Assembly (NCBI GenBank): GCA_002110485.1 | Contig: MOWL01000002.1 | Location: 248,001 to 312,000, forward strand | DNA from: Emergomyces orientalis | Taxonomy: Eukaryota; Ascomycota; Eurotiomycetes; Onygenales; Ajellomycetaceae | DNA length: 64,000 nucleotides | Reading direction: 5' to 3' | The notes under the pieces: generated by a model | Told to the model about the DNA's origin: nothing | The model's input: only the letters and a program-made list of their open reading frames with translations | Databases searched by the model: none | Shown here: positions 37,149-49,669 of the stretch, in pieces | How positions within the stretch are numbered: the first letter of the stretch is position 1 | Layout of the letters: every line of letters starts with the position of its first letter | Program-made: the position numbers and the translations under genes

Positions 37149-39212
37149 CTTTAATGGGGTTTAAATGATGAATTCTGGGAACTGAAGCGGATCTGAAGAG
37201 TTTTCATGCAGTTTAAGGAATCAAATATTAAGGGGATAGTGAATGGGGCTTTATATATCAATCGCATGCAAAATTACAGCTAGTAAGTAGAGAAGATAAA
37301 TTAGCAGGCGTCTTTCTCTTATTGTGTGATGGAAAAAAGCCACCTACATTTACAAGCGCCATCAAACGAGAGGGTATATCCGGAGGGAGACCAGCTGATA
37401 TCTTTTAATATCAGACCTACGACTCTGCCCCTGTTCCTGTCAGCAAAATTCTTCTCAACGGCGGTCGGGGATGATACTCTTCAGGCACACGACCGGACAA
37501 TTGCATACGCAGCAATAATAAGAAACTTATATATGGCAAGGTACAGATGGTTAAGTGCTTCCCCAAGAATTGAAAGTTCCGGAAGTCAGTCGGAAGCTTG
37601 CTTCCTTCTTCCTCGGGAGGCGAGGCGCTTTTTAACGTGCTTTTTCTGCCTTTCGACAGCCAGAGAACAAGGACTGGAGGACCAGCTATTGGTCAAATCA
37701 GAGCGGTGGGTTCTGGGTGTTTTCGAATGTGGAGATTAGGTATCTCCGCCGCAAGGACACTATATTTTTTGAAGGAGGATAGTGCATACACAGTCATACA
37801 TACAGAAATAAAACAAAGCGGAATATGGAGCATATTATTAGGGTGTGATAATGATTGTCTACTGTTAGAGAACTGTCTCTAATAAGGGTTTGGTGATAGA
37901 AGACAGGGAGTTTACCCTCTTTTTTAAAGCTCTCTGAAAAACAGGACAGCTATGAATTCTGTAGCAATGTACTTGAAATGGATCCTGATAGATTACCAGA
38001 GCCAATTTATATCAAGCATATTTAAGATTCTAAAACATCTGGTCATGTATCCACCAAGTCTATTTTAAAATTGTTGCCCAACCTCTTGGTGCATGCTTAA
38101 TGAGATTTCAATCCTTTAATAGTACTCTGTAGTGCCTCTGCTTTTCAGTTGGTGCTCATCATTATTCTCACTGAAGCATAACTTGTATTAGTATCATTTA
38201 TGTGCGCTTGTCAGATAAAAGATACTTACGTAAAAATTAATATCCTCAACACAACATCAGACGGTTGGCCAGCGGCTGAAAATGGCCGTTTTCGCGGCTG
38301 CTTTTGGCCTCCCGCTAACCGCCCCTTGGGAGCGGGGTCAATGATTTTTTATTATCATTAGTATTTGTTGCCTATAGAATGAAGAATACAGTTGCAAAGA
38401 AGAATATAAAATATTAGATCTTTTCATTACTAATTTGAATTTAATTTTCACTACTCTATATTATCATATTATCTGTACTAAAATATACTTATATCTGTTA
38501 TATCATATTTATATCTTATGTTGTGCTGAAGGTTTCGTAAAATGGTAAGAATATGCACTGAGAGGTATTTTTTATATGAGAGATCCATACAAAAGATACC
38601 TACTCCGTATTTCTAGAGAAGTTGCACTGTGGTGATAATAATAATAATGTGCTGAGGCAATCATATCATGCACTAGGATAAATTGTTGAAGCTCTGCATT
38701 TGAGAGAGAGTCTGCATATGCACCTCTGCTCTAGATTTATATGCAATGCTTAAAATAGGTGTAAAGTAAGTAGTAAAACATGAGTTGTAGCATGATTTAA
38801 TAGTTTCATGGCAAATACTGACATAAAACATAGATTAATGAAGCTTTCAATATAAATAAAATGAGAAATAAATTCAAATATTCAAATAATTATAATGTCT
38901 AATTTAGATATAATGAGCTGAAGATACATTGATCAACTGCTCGAACTATAGCCATGATAAAATATAATTTTTAGGAAGAAAAAAAACCAGGAAAATCTCC
39001 CAGGTTTCTAAAAAAATAGCGACTGAGAGATCTTAATAATATAAACAAAGAGAGATTTAGCAATGTTCAATCACCGGATATCTGTGTTCAAAATGGTGCA
39101 GTCCATTCCTTTGAGCCAGAAAAATCACTACCTGACTAAAAAAACAGCTTCACGCTGAAATGGAGGTAAGCACAGCATTCGATTGGATTGGGAATTGCGC
39201 AAGCAAATTTTG
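37149..39212. other. AT-rich intergenic block, 2.1 kb
   Basis: From about 37.9 to 39.1 kb the sequence is strongly AT-rich with no usable reading frames, like decayed repeat DNA. A GC-rich island interrupts it at 38259-38340. Open frames at 37326-37882 have no recognisable features. Confidence 0.65.
38244..38533. repeat. Possible MITE-like relic with short imperfect terminal inverted repeats
   Basis: CCTCAACACAACAT at 38244-38257 is nearly the reverse complement of ATGTTGTGCTGAAGG at 38519-38533. The enclosed 260 bases start with a GC-rich island (38259-38340) that contains a hairpin (CCCGCT ... AGCGGG) and then turn AT-rich. No coding capacity or clear target duplication is visible, so this is tentative. 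Confidence 0.25.
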
Positions 39213-41875
39213 TCACACATCACCACTGGCCTTCTCGTTGACTACCAGATCTCTCTTTTCCACCATCTTAGGCACGTGGTTTGTGAGGAGATGGCCAATG
39301 GGTCGTACAAACATTGCTGAAATGCACGCGACAAGTCCAAAGGCAACTGCGGTATAGTACACGTACTTGTACGCGGCCGTGTAACCAGCCTATCGACGAC
39401 GAAAAAAACACGAAATATTAGCCAGGGGATCTCGTAGATGACTGCTGGGGTAGACTCACCGTTTGGGCCGTGGCAACTGCTGCCATAATCTGCGTGCTAA
39501 TTCCTGGAACGGATTGCATGGCGGCTGGAGTGCCAGCCATCATTGCAGCGAAGAGCGCCTCAAGGGACGACTGCGGTAGCCCCGCACCGAGAGCTGCGGG
39601 GATGACATGGGCGGCAAGTTCAGTTTTGGATTTTGCTGTTCAGCTAGTCAGTCAAGTTTCCCAAGCTTGGAACGCTTTACCGATTAACAGATTGACAGAG
39701 GCAACAAATTTTTTACCTGACAGAATGGCAAGGAGGACAGCGGTGCCGATCGCACCGACGCCGGTCCGCATACAACCCATGGTTCCAAAAGCAGTTCCAA
39801 TATCTTTATCGGGGGCAACAAGTTGAGCGATTGCACCGGTTTGCTGCTCAACGAACCCGATGGGCATTGCCGCTAGGAAGGACATAGCTATCCCGAATCC
39901 CTTGTTGGTGGGGTTGCATTGTGCTAGAGCACCGATAAAAGCTGTGAACCACAAATTGGTTGCAACCAAGATCACGCGGGGATAGCCGAAAGGACCTGCG
40001 GTAATATGGGATTAGAAAAAACCATGTCAACGAGGCCAGAGAACCCAACTCACCCCAAAGAGGACCAAGGAAAACCATGCCGGTCCAAAGGCCAAGGCCG
40101 ATGGTGCAAGACATAGCTGCTAGAGTCTGCCAGCTTTCTGTCCCACCGTAGATAAAAATAACCTCTATTATCGCCAGTATTAGTGCGTCGGTAGAGAAGT
40201 TGAAAAGGAACCTGTAACCTACGTGTTGGCCAAAGGATTGAAACGCCCACATACGCGATACCGCCAACAGCGGAGCAGATGCAGTTCATGGAGAAGCCCC
40301 GAACATCTTTGAAAAGGTATATGGCCAAGAAAGCCTTGGTTCCCAAGTAGGATTCTGCTATGATGGTCAACACGCTACATGAGGACGTAGAGAGCGATGT
40401 CGAGCTTTACTAACCGTAAATCACCAGCACGATTAAGCACACAGCTCCTGAGATCAACATGCCCAGTACTTTTGCTGTAACGCCAATTGTTTTAGCACCT
40501 TCCTTTTAATAACCGTTGTTGAAGTCATATGCTGCCATTGCTCACCTGAAGCCCAAGGGTATGGGTTCCCGCCAGTCATAATTCCAAGAATAAAAAGAAC
40601 TAGGCCAGCAATGAGAAGGAAAATTCCGACGAAATCCAGGTTCTTCGTTTGCTCCCATTTTTTAAACTCCCGAGCAGCCTCTTGAGGGTGGTAGAATATA
40701 AGATATAATGCCAAAGAGACAACTAAAACAACCATTAGCAGTGCTTGCTTTACTGGGCTGAGTGAGATCGTACCTGAGGCCATAATATAGATGTAGTAAA
40801 TCCATCTCCATGATGCATGTTCCACAAGGGACCGCGCTAGATTGAGCGTATATGCGTGAGTAGCAGTATCAACTGTAGTTCCCAAGGCGTCGTACCTAAA
40901 TATGCCCCTAACCCGGTTCCTGGGAGGCAGAAAGTAACAACCAAGGCCCCGCCAAGCAATTTGTGTTTGTTAGGCATGAGCTCTGGATTTCGTAAATCAG
41001 TGATAGGTCCTCAAAAACGCAGAAATACTGGCATGGTGTGAACGCTACCTCCAGCTAAAAATGCATAGGAACATTGGGCACCGGTGGCAAGGCCAACGAG
41101 TATCTAGGATATGTAAGTGTCTTGACTGCAGTGCAGGAGCCCAGATATATTTACACCTGCTCCGATGAAGGCGTTGAAATCGCGCACAGTGGCACAAGCA
41201 ATGGCTATAAAAAAAGGGAATCAGTCTTGCTTCTTTGCCTGTACAGCGACCATGTGTAAAAAGTACCTCCGATCAAGCCGAAACTTGTGAATACAATCAT
41301 GACCCATCGCCTCCCATAAATTTCGGACAGCCTGCCAACAAATATGTACCCAAGGGTTGTTCCGATCGTCTGAATCACAGAGAACAGACCCGATGCAGAG
41401 TTTGGAGACCCTATCAATTTCATTAGCAAGGAAATTAAGATCGAAGAACCCAGCGTTCGAGAAATAGAATAGTTATACCAATATCAGAGTTGATATATGT
41501 CAAAACAGCTGCCGGCGGCGCAAATCCGAAGGCAGCGCAAAATAGCCCAAAGGCCATTGCTGCTAGGGATCCAGCCTTCGAATAGTCAGTGATGTTGGAG
41601 CTTATATAACAGAAAATCTAGCTTTATTTTTACCGTGTAAGGCTCAAGCAAAAACTTGAAGCCTACTTCGTCAACATGGTGTGTGGCCTTCTCAGCAATG
41701 AGCTCAACCAACGTGTCTCGCACGGTTTCGGAATCTTGCTTCTTGAGATCTGGCCTATCCGTGTGGGGTTCCAGGTCCTGAATTCATGTTAGCAGCTGGA
41801 GATACCAAGTTGATAACATTCCGGGGTCCAAGGAGCATCACAAACCCGACTGATTGGGGAATCTTTGAACTCCAT
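39213..41875 (-). CDS. MFS transporter, TRI12/siderophore-transporter type
   Basis: Fifteen exons (41875-41846, 41777-41634, 41575-41479, 41410-41267, 41204-41155, 41103-41049, 40982-40896, 40836-40774, 40722-40546, 40474-40415, 40357-40223, 40164-40054, 39995-39717, 39635-39460, 39389-39213) join in frame to give 594 residues, the usual length for 14-helix MFS pumps. The N-terminal cytosolic part is charged. MFS signatures include [13 protein letters not shown] in the loop 2-3 position, [19 protein letters not shown], and [11 protein letters not shown] before the mid-protein hydrophilic stretch [16 protein letters not shown]. The C-terminal half ([33 protein letters not shown]) fits the TRI12 family, which exports fungal metabolites or moves iron chelates. 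The substrate is unknown, and no biosynthetic genes adjoin it. Ten of the fourteen introns are phase 1. Confidence 0.92.
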
Positions 41876-43110
41876 TCTGACGACTCTGGCCTAATTTGGC
41901 GGCTTGCTTAGGGGAGAAGTGTTTGCACGATGGAGGAAACGTTGTCTGGAAAAGAATGTAGACGATAGACATGCTCCACCCATCTTATTTATGCTCTCAG
42001 AACCCCGCCGAGTCATTTTCATGTTAAAGCGAGAGATAGCCATTTTGCCAACGGATTGCAAAAAGCCCGAGGCTCGCGGCGAAACCGAAGCGAGTGGAGC
42101 AATACCTATGAGGGGCGGTTTAGGTAAGGAATAGGCCTCTAGTTAGCGAGCTTAAAGCCCTCAATATTACTAGTTGATGTTGTCTGTTGAGAGTAGTGAG
42201 TATGATATTTGCCGGGAAGTGGTCCTTGATTGTTCAGATACAAAATTAACTGTTCTCCATTCAGTAAGTTAGCTCTAAATATAAACTTTGTGGGGAACAC
42301 AAGCTAAAAGGCTGGATTTTGCGCTAGAGCTGTCAGGGGCTCTAGACTTCGATTAGGCACACCCTCGAGTCGGGTCGAGTCGATGTGTCCGACTCGGGTG
42401 GTTCCACCTCCAGGTCCCCGGGTTGCGCTGGCGTTATGCCTTCGACCCCGATATACTGACGATGGAGTAATCCGAAAGCCCCACTGAAGCCCAGAAATTC
42501 TGGGGAGAGAGTATTCATCGTAGTTCTTGGTGTTTCCAGCAGACTCTAAATTCATGACCAGATATTCTGACTCCTTCGCTGTATATATACTGTACCTACG
42601 CAGCACGAGAAGATCCTGCTTGCTAAACCCCTCTTTGCCGGGAATGTAAAAAAAAATGGAAGGGAACAATTTCCTCCTGCTTCCGGCTTAAATTAATGTT
42701 CCACGTGTGATATTCATCGATAAGGAGAACTAACATATTCAGCACCACCCAAGGCAAACCAGGAGCTTGGGTCACAAGCTGACAAGAAGTTACGATATGC
42801 CCAGGAGAGAAATGGAAGAGAATATCTATTGGAACGTTCAAAATTGCAATTGGTCTGAAGTTAATTAGTTAATGGAATTTAGGTTGTACGTAGAGTACAA
42901 TGTATGTATGTACATCAATCAAGACGACTATATGATGCTCCCGTCCTATTACGCATGACTGAACTAGAATATACTCAAACTCCTGTCGCCATCTGTATGG
43001 ACATATCTACGTACACCGGAGGAAAACGTCTATTTTCCCGACGGGTGGAATGAAACGCACGAATAATGAAATCATTAAATAACCAAGCAAGCCTTCTCAG
43101 ACGCAACCCC
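41876..43110. other. Intergenic, 1.2 kb
   Basis: This is the upstream region of the MFS gene and the 3' flank of the lipase gene. A 121-codon frame at 42304-42669 (-) has no recognisable domain. A short CGACTCG-type repeat lies near 42366-42397. Confidence 0.6.
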
Positions 43111-44841
43111 TCAATTCCCATTGGTTAATTTCACACTTTCATCATCGAAATACGACGGTAGGTCTGGTGAGCACGGGTGCGGGTGCTGCACCAGTCGGGG
43201 AATTTTGTCCTCGGTTAGTGGGAACTGGGGTTGAGGACTATCCAGCGGAATCTCGTTCTCGTTCTGGCGGTGACGGAGGTCAGGATCATTTTCCTTCACG
43301 AGGTAGTCTGGTTTCTCAGCTGACCAGCCGGTGTGGGTTAAGCCATGTGAACCCAAAGCATCAAAGATGTGAGGGAACACCTGATCAGCAACGTCTCTTG
43401 CCCATAGGAAATCAAGGTGCTCGTAATGGGAAATCGATGTCGCGACTGTATGGCCCGGGAGCTCCTCGAGCATCACGTCGATGTCTACTAAACTATCCTG
43501 ACCCCCGTAAACAAGGACGATCGGTGTCTTGATATTTTTTGTGGGGAATTTGGCGGGTTTGTAGTAGCGGTTGTTATTATTAATGCTAACAGAGGGCCCC
43601 GCATCATCATCGTACATCTGGAAGCTCTTATTGCGGATGATCTGGAACCAATGTACAACGGATTTGGTGCTTGTGAATGAGTAGAGATGCGGATAAGCAG
43701 CAAGCTTCTGATCGTTGTTGATGTTGGCGCCACTCCAGTCGAACAGGAATGAGAGGGATATGTCGATAATGCGGACAAAGATAGGTGGATAAAGAATTGT
43801 TTGCCACATTGGTGTGGAGCTCAGGATGCTTCGGCGTCCAAATGCCAAGAAGAGAACATTTGGAGACGCTTTCATGAGGGCATCGACGACTCCGTTGGAA
43901 AGTCCAGCCGGAGACATTGCCGGGGCCAGCGCTATGAATAAATTGATTTTTTGGTTGAGTGTAGGGTGGATAGATAGTGTAGCGAACGCTTGTGCGGTCC
44001 CTTGGGAAAAGCCGATATACGATAATGCCTTTTGTGAAGTGACTGATAGGATGTACTCGATGCTGTCGGGGATATCGTGGAAGGCGAATTGGTCCATGGA
44101 GAAATTCCAGAAAGCTGTCGATGATGGGCCATGGGATATAGACTTCTTAGAATACTTGTTACCTCTATTATTCCCCAACCACACATCATACCCTTTCTCG
44201 ACGAGCTGGAACGGGAGGCAACGCTCTTCATTTGTCAAACAGACCCATACTTCGCTATTCATGAGCAGCCCATGGTGAAGATAAACAACCGGCTTCTGAG
44301 GGGTTCCTGCACCAGCGTTGACTTTGAAGAAATGCTCGCCTTTCTTCCGCGGCAGTCTGTGCAAACCAAGAAGATAGCCATCTCCCGTCTGTACGATATG
44401 CTCTTCCGCTTCGTAGCCCCAGAGAGAGCACAGTTCTAAAAAGTCTGATGCGCGCGCTATGGTTCCTGAAGTTGATGTTTGCAGCGCTCGCACTCGGCGT
44501 CCTTGTGGCGAAGCTAAAACGTTGAACAGGCGCTTGGACTGCCGATAACAAAATTGTATTATTGGCTGAGCTGTGTGAAAAAAAAAGTCAGGTTGTTTGT
44601 TCTAGATTGACAAATAATGTGTATATATACTTACGAAGACAGAATGTTATGATATGCAACAACCCTTCGACGAAGATTAATACCAGAGAGCTGAACAGAG
44701 CAAGGTACTCGTTCCTGAGCAAAACATGGGACGCTGTCAGAATAGACCAGGGCAAATCCGTTTCAGGGGCGCCTCGATAGGAACAAAAAAATGCAGCCTA
44801 ACTCACCAGAACAGCCTTCCAATAAAAGGAACCCGACCCAT
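43111..44841 (-). CDS. Sterol-ester/acid lipase, Tgl1/Yeh family
   Basis: Exons 44841-44807, 44714-44635 and 44570-43111 give 524 residues. The first exons encode a membrane-embedded N terminus (about residues 13-40: YLALFSSLVLIFVEGLLHIITFC). The alpha/beta-hydrolase part follows, with the lid-type entry motif YEAEEHIVQTGDGYLLGLHR, the oxyanion motif HHGLL, DVWLGNNRGNKYS, the nucleophile elbow GFSQG (Ser near 227), the acid GGQDSLVD (Asp near 397), and HYEHLDF with the catalytic His near 423. These match the yeast Tgl1/Yeh sterol-ester hydrolases of lipid droplets or plasma membrane. The C-terminal tail after the catalytic His is hydrophilic and Pro-rich. The gene diverges from PET191 across 456 bases. 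Exact specificity (steryl ester versus triglyceride) cannot be read from the sequence. Confidence 0.94.
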
Positions 44842-45297
44842 ATTCCCACCGCCTTCAGCAACACAGTCAAACCTAGTGTATAATATTATCAATATTGACA
44901 AAATAAAAAGAAACAAGCTATGGATGTTCGATGTTGAACTTTGAAATATCCCGCGACGTCATCAAAAAGAAACCAGCCACAATCACATGCGCCAAAGCTC
45001 AAATGGGGAAAGTTCCTGTTTGCTTATGTCATCCGGGTAGAGTCACCGCGACTAGACTGTTTGTGGTTTAGCGTCCAGATCGCGGCTCTGTGCTGCCGGA
45101 TATCAAAACCTCCAGACGGGAACGATGGAAGGTATGAACCACCACATCCTGTCCCCTGGATATCTCCCGCGATAGATACCTAGATACTTTATACATAGCT
45201 TGTTATAACGAAAGCTAGCCTGGTCTAATTTTGGCCAGTTCCTACATATTCCATTCAGCTATAAACTGTGCCAGTAGGGAAAAAAGATATCGTCACA
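44842..45297. promoter_or_regulatory. Divergent lipase-PET191 promoter region
   Basis: A 456-base gap separates two divergent starts, so both promoters lie here. I see no recognised operator. Confidence 0.6.
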
Positions 45298-45951
45298 ATG
45301 CCCAGCTCTTGCAAAGATATCCGTATGTGTCAATTCCCTATACCTCCGTCCCACCTCTGACACCCAAGAAAAAGCTACTGATGAGCAGAAAAATCCATAC
45401 TCCCTCTCTCCCCTATTAGCCAATTGCTTACCAAAACTCTTGTTTCAATCCAGGCCTTGCACTGGCGCAATGCCTCCAACAATCCGATTGTATAATGGTC
45501 CAAAGAAAAACGCCGCAAGAATGCCTCCAGCCCCCTTACCTCGATGACCTACCCGTGAAATGCCAGCAGTTGCGTAAAGGCCTTAGCGATTGCAAGTGCG
45601 TTTATCCTTCTCTCCCTCTGCAATTGTGCCCGCAAACTGCCATTGTCGATGACGCCATTTTTTTTGGGGTTTTTTTGCTTCTTCCCCTCCGCATCCAAAC
45701 CAAAAACCCCTTGACTAACAAATTCATTTGACACACGCATACACAGACGAGGGATGGTAGACATGCGCAAACGCTTCCGTGGCAATCAACCCATAGCCTT
45801 GGGCAGCGAAGTCGACCCCACAACTGGCGAAGTTATCAATAAGCCAAAACCCGTCGGACAGCTGTATGGCGGCAAACCAGCATTCCAAAGCGTCAAGGAG
45901 ATTAGCGGCGATGAGGTCCAAATGGATCCAGAGAAGACGAGGGGATTATAA
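45298..45951 (+). CDS. PET191: Cytochrome c oxidase assembly factor Pet191
   Basis: Exons 45298-45322, 45454-45595 and 45747-45951 give 123 residues. The protein keeps the twin-cysteine pattern of Pet191/COA5, needed for complex IV assembly in the mitochondrial intermembrane space: C-x9-C (CKDIRLALAQC), C-x10-C (CIMVQRKTPQEC) and C-x9-C (CQQLRKGLSDC). It is followed by the family block KRGMVDMRKRFRGN. There is no N-terminal presequence, as expected for a protein trapped by oxidative folding. The C-terminal extension (VDPTTGEVINKPKPVGQLYGG) is typical of filamentous fungi. The first exon is only 25 bases, and its GT donor follows the ATG by eight codons. The frame and the cysteine spacing confirm all three junctions. 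Confidence 0.97.
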
Positions 45952-46615
45952 GTGCTGTGCGGTTGGATGGGGATATGCCGCTTGTATTTGTGGGAGGTTG
46001 AAAGTCCAATGGTGTGGAAGGAGGCCACGAGCTGGGGGAAGTATGATAGTTTTGACGATGAAAGATGAGAAGTGGCACAATCGATCGTGTCAAAGCACAG
46101 GCGGCGTTGTTATCTTCGGTATATATATCATTTGGACATTGGCGTTTGGGATATTGCTTTTTTTGGGAGTGTGGCTGTTTTGAGCCCCCAGAGCAGTTGC
46201 AATGTACAGTATGGCTATTTACATCCCCCACCCAGAAGGGACTTATTTATTGAGTGTATAAAATATAGATTATCATGATCAACTGCAAACTCAAACGTTT
46301 TCCCTACCAGTATGATTGCAAGGGCTTCTGGCCCTATATTTCTATCTAATTTTTTTTTATTCGCCCCGTAAATATAAAAGTAAGAAAAGCCAGAAGCAGA
46401 AGCAGGTATAACCCGTAAGTGTTAGAATACATCATAGAAAAAGTCAGAAGGGAATCTTTGGTTCTTTTTCCTTTTCCGAATTCCACCCTCCTGGCATCGA
46501 ACACAGACCAAAATGTAACAAAAACAAGAAATTGAAAACCCAAAAAAGAAAAAAACAGACACTGCTACATTGAAATACAAATACCAAATAATGCACCCCA
46601 CGCACACATGCGCAA
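45952..46615. other. Convergent 3' flanks, 0.66 kb
   Basis: This short region separates the 3' ends of PET191 (+) and the OST48 gene (-). No gene is supported. Confidence 0.7.
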
Positions 46616-48252
46616 TCATTGCGCTTTCTTAGACCGGTTTTCCTCCGTTTCTGGAGGCGCCGAATATAACCATACGGCAACGAAAGCTAGGAAACCACTT
46701 ATAACGGACCACAAGCCTGCAATCCAGACCCAGCCGCCCGTGATCTTCCAGCTGCGTGGCCACTCGTCATGAGCGAAATGTCGAACAGTGACCTGCTCTT
46801 TCACATCGACGCTGGTGAGGAAAGGCCGTTTATAGTTGACGCGGAAGGAAAAGATACCATGTTGATCGGGTAAAGTGAATGAGGTATGGTATATGGTGCT
46901 GTTTGGAGTCACGGCCACGGGTTTGAGACTGAGGCGGTGGAAAGGCGAGAGCATGGTGAATTCGAGTTGGACGGCGTCTCCTTCGGGAGTTTCGAAGGGG
47001 ATATAGTGGTCGTAGTAGTATTCAGAGAGCTCGATGATGTATGTCTGGCCGGGTATCAGTATTTGTCAATGTCACAATGTAAGGAGCAGGTGATATTTTT
47101 TTTTTTAAAAAAAAATACATACCACATCATTCTTTATCCGGTAAATCGAAGTGTCCGCGGTGACATCGTCACTCAAGTAATGTAGTACTTTATCAACTTT
47201 AACCACACCAGTCTCCTTAAATGTCCAAGCGCTAACTTGCTTCGCGAACTCCCTGTTCACCGTTTGCGTTTTCTTCGCATCCTTCAGGCCCTTAACGCTG
47301 GCAGAGAACCACTTGTCCTCGAGACTCTCCACGGAGCCCAAAACAGTAAACCGCGCTGAATTCCTCGCCTGCATGGCCGAAACCAGTGAAATCTGCGACC
47401 CAAACGCGAAAGAGTCTTCTACCGTTTGCTCCTGTTCTTTCATGTCATAGCTGTATGCAGTCTCCGGAGCTCGAAGGATAGGAGCAAGTAGAGGACTGGC
47501 AGTTCCCAGCGACTGGCCTGCGGCTCTGGGGAAGGCAACCACTCCTTCACCGGAGAAGTATGACTTTAGATCGGGACGGAGTGGTTGCGGTCGGGGGAGC
47601 AGAAGAACGTCATGTTGTTCGGGAGAGGAAAGGGTGTCATAGTTAAAGTGGTCGACGACAAGGGATTTGCGGTCAGGAGAGAGGATGATTTCTAGCTCCA
47701 GGAGGAGAGAATTGACAGCGCTGGGGACTGCTGAGACACCTGAGAGGGCGACGAGAATGTTTCCTTCACTGTTAATGAAGTCAAGAAGGGCATTGGGTGT
47801 CAACGCTGGGCCGAGTCCTATATATACAAGGAGTGTCTTTAGTATCCAGCCTTATCCAAAGGGTTTACCCGCATGCGTAACCGCAACGGCAGCCACACTA
47901 ACCTTTTGTTTTTGAAGGGAAAAGAATAATGTGGTCGTATGCCCTCTCTCCATGCTTAAAGAGTGATAGTCCCTCATCTTTGGGTGATTGGAATGATATC
48001 GAATATCCCCGACCTATATTGTTACTCGAACGGGTTGGTGAGCTTGTGGAATTCAAGTAGAACCAGTTATGTATATATTTTTTTGCCTTCTTGCAATGAA
48101 ATCTCACCTTCCAAATCCTTCCAGAATGTAGAGTACAAATCCTTCTCTGCAACATTGTCTAGAATTGCTAGTAACCGGTTGCCAGAGCTGCTGAGCGCAT
48201 GGGCAATAGCTCCCCAGAGCCCCACGAGAAGCACAGAAAGAAGCCACCGCAT
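46616..48252 (-). CDS. WBP1: Oligosaccharyltransferase 48 kDa subunit (Wbp1/OST48)
   Basis: Exons 48252-48108, 48013-47903, 47817-47123 and 47044-46616 give 459 residues. This subunit of the ER oligosaccharyltransferase supports N-glycan transfer to nascent proteins. Residues 1-19 are a signal peptide (MRWLLSVLLVGLWGAIAHA). The lumenal part shows RLLAILDN, DHIILFPSKTKGLGP, ILVALSG and VVDHFNYD. The conserved C-terminal lumenal block has YIIELSEYYYDHYIPF and GIFSFRVNYKRPFLTS. A single membrane helix lies near residues 421-443 (WVWIAGLWSVISGFLAFVAVWLY). The protein ends KKAQ, an ER retrieval signal of the KKXX type, as in yeast Wbp1. All junctions preserve the frame and family sequence. It diverges from the complex I subunit gene across 453 bases. 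Confidence 0.97.
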
Positions 48253-48705
48253 TGTTGATATAGAGCCCGTCCGCGCGGGGAGGCGGACAAAAAGGCAAAA
48301 GTGGGATTAGAGGAGGAGGGAGTTGGGGCGTAATGTCTGAATGCAAAAGTGGGCTGCTCAATTCCTCATGGAGATGTTGTATTTTCTCTCCGCAACCCGC
48401 CTCTGATGTCGGCGAACAAGCAACGTGGTGATCCCAGAGAAACGCCAAGACCGCGAGCCTCTGATCATTCCCTTTCGGATAAGCTTGCAACCACCAACAT
48501 CAGCATCACCAACCAATCTACCATCGCAATAAACTCGACTCACCCGACCTCAATCGAATCTCTCTCACTACCCTACCCACCCTCGTTACTACCTCTCCGC
48601 ATTAAGCGTACTACATAGCGCTACCTCCTTCCCCTGCCAAAAACCCGCTCAATTGAACCTCTTGGGGTATCGTCGGCCACTGGCCCTCCAAGCTCATCGT
48701 CCACA
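48253..48705. promoter_or_regulatory. Divergent OST48/complex I subunit promoter region
   Basis: The 453-base gap lies between two divergent housekeeping starts. An open frame inside it (48349-48618) has no recognisable features and probably reflects leader sequence. No specific site is identified. Confidence 0.6.
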
Positions 48706-49173
48706 ATGTCCGCACCGCAATTCTGGTCTACGCCCTTCCGATACATGCGATGGGCAGCGCATGAAAAGCCAGCCATCTTCTTTAGCATCATCATTGGTTC
48801 GCTAGGCCCCGTGGCCCTCGTGTCCCTCCCGCCCATCCGACGATATTTCGGCGACGTGGACCCGGCGCCAATTCCATTGACTTACCCAAGTACGTTTTTA
48901 TTATTATTGTCTTGTTCTTTTATTTCTGTGTTATGTGGGATTTGAATTGCTTTTGCTTGTGACTTCTGCTCCCTATTGTCTTACTTGGTTTATATCTACG
49001 ATTGTGTAAACCAGCAGCCCCGATATTTCTTTCCGACAAGACGAAAAGCCTTGTGTTATAACATGTTGCCTTGAAACAAAATAGCTAATTATACTCTTTT
49101 CTTTTCTCCTTTCTGTTCACTTCTAGTTCCTCCCGGTCCAAGACAGTTCCCGAAAGGATATGACGACGAGTAA
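48706..49173 (+). CDS. NADH:ubiquinone oxidoreductase 9.5 kDa subunit
   Basis: Exons 48706-48889 and 49127-49173 give 76 residues. The opening MSAPQFWSTPFRYMRWAAHEKP, a single membrane helix at about 23-42 (AIFFSIIIGSLGPVALVSLP), and the end PPGPRQFPKGYDDE match the small fungal complex I accessory subunit related to NDUFA3. It acts in the inner mitochondrial membrane as part of the membrane arm. There is no cleavable presequence, as expected for this subunit. The 237-base intron falls after TYP (phase 1) and leaves a 47-base last exon. The very small size and the split final codons make it easy to miss in automatic annotation. Confidence 0.93.
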
Positions 49174-49669
49174 TTTAATTATCAAATTCGCCCAAACACC
49201 AAGGGGAAACGAGCCGTAAATGCTGAAGGACTGTTGGGATCAGCAGTTGGTAGAGGCGGGTGCCATAGGCAAATAATGCCAAAGAAAACCCGCCTCCTCT
49301 TTCTAACTGATTCAATCCTTTCTGGAAGCGAAAAATGACGTTGATATGTAATGGTGTTTGAGGCTGAAGAAAAGGGAAAAAGCAAGAAAAATATGAAGAA
49401 AAAAGGTTGAACAAGGCAGTTTTTCTGGAGGTTGGATGGTCAACAGAATTGCAAATATGTTGTGCGCGCGCTATGATATGGCAAAATAAACCAAAAGAGA
49501 CGACGATACGCTCTCGTTTCCGTTGACAGAGGAACTTCTTTCGTTGTATTGTACCTGTACATAAAACACATACATCACTTATTATATAACATTTTCCCGT
49601 TACTCCCAGTGTCATAAAAAATAAAATAATTATACAAGCACTTCCCAGACAAAATCACTAGTTACAGGT
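49174..49669. other. Intergenic, 0.5 kb
   Basis: This is the 3' flank of the complex I subunit gene, up to the NLR-like pseudogene. No gene is supported. Confidence 0.65.

Noticed and set aside
37326..37882. Overlapping plus-strand frames beside the GPI-type gene
   Set aside because: No recognisable motif, no splice pattern and no family resemblance.
38244..38533. LTR-retrotransposon reading of the CACAACA ... TGTTGTG pair
   Set aside because: The ends are in the order expected for the inside of two LTRs, but no outer LTR copies or primer-binding site could be seen.
42304..42669. 121-codon minus-strand frame between the MFS and lipase genes
   Set aside because: No homologous family recognised and no splice-compatible extension. 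It is treated as intergenic.
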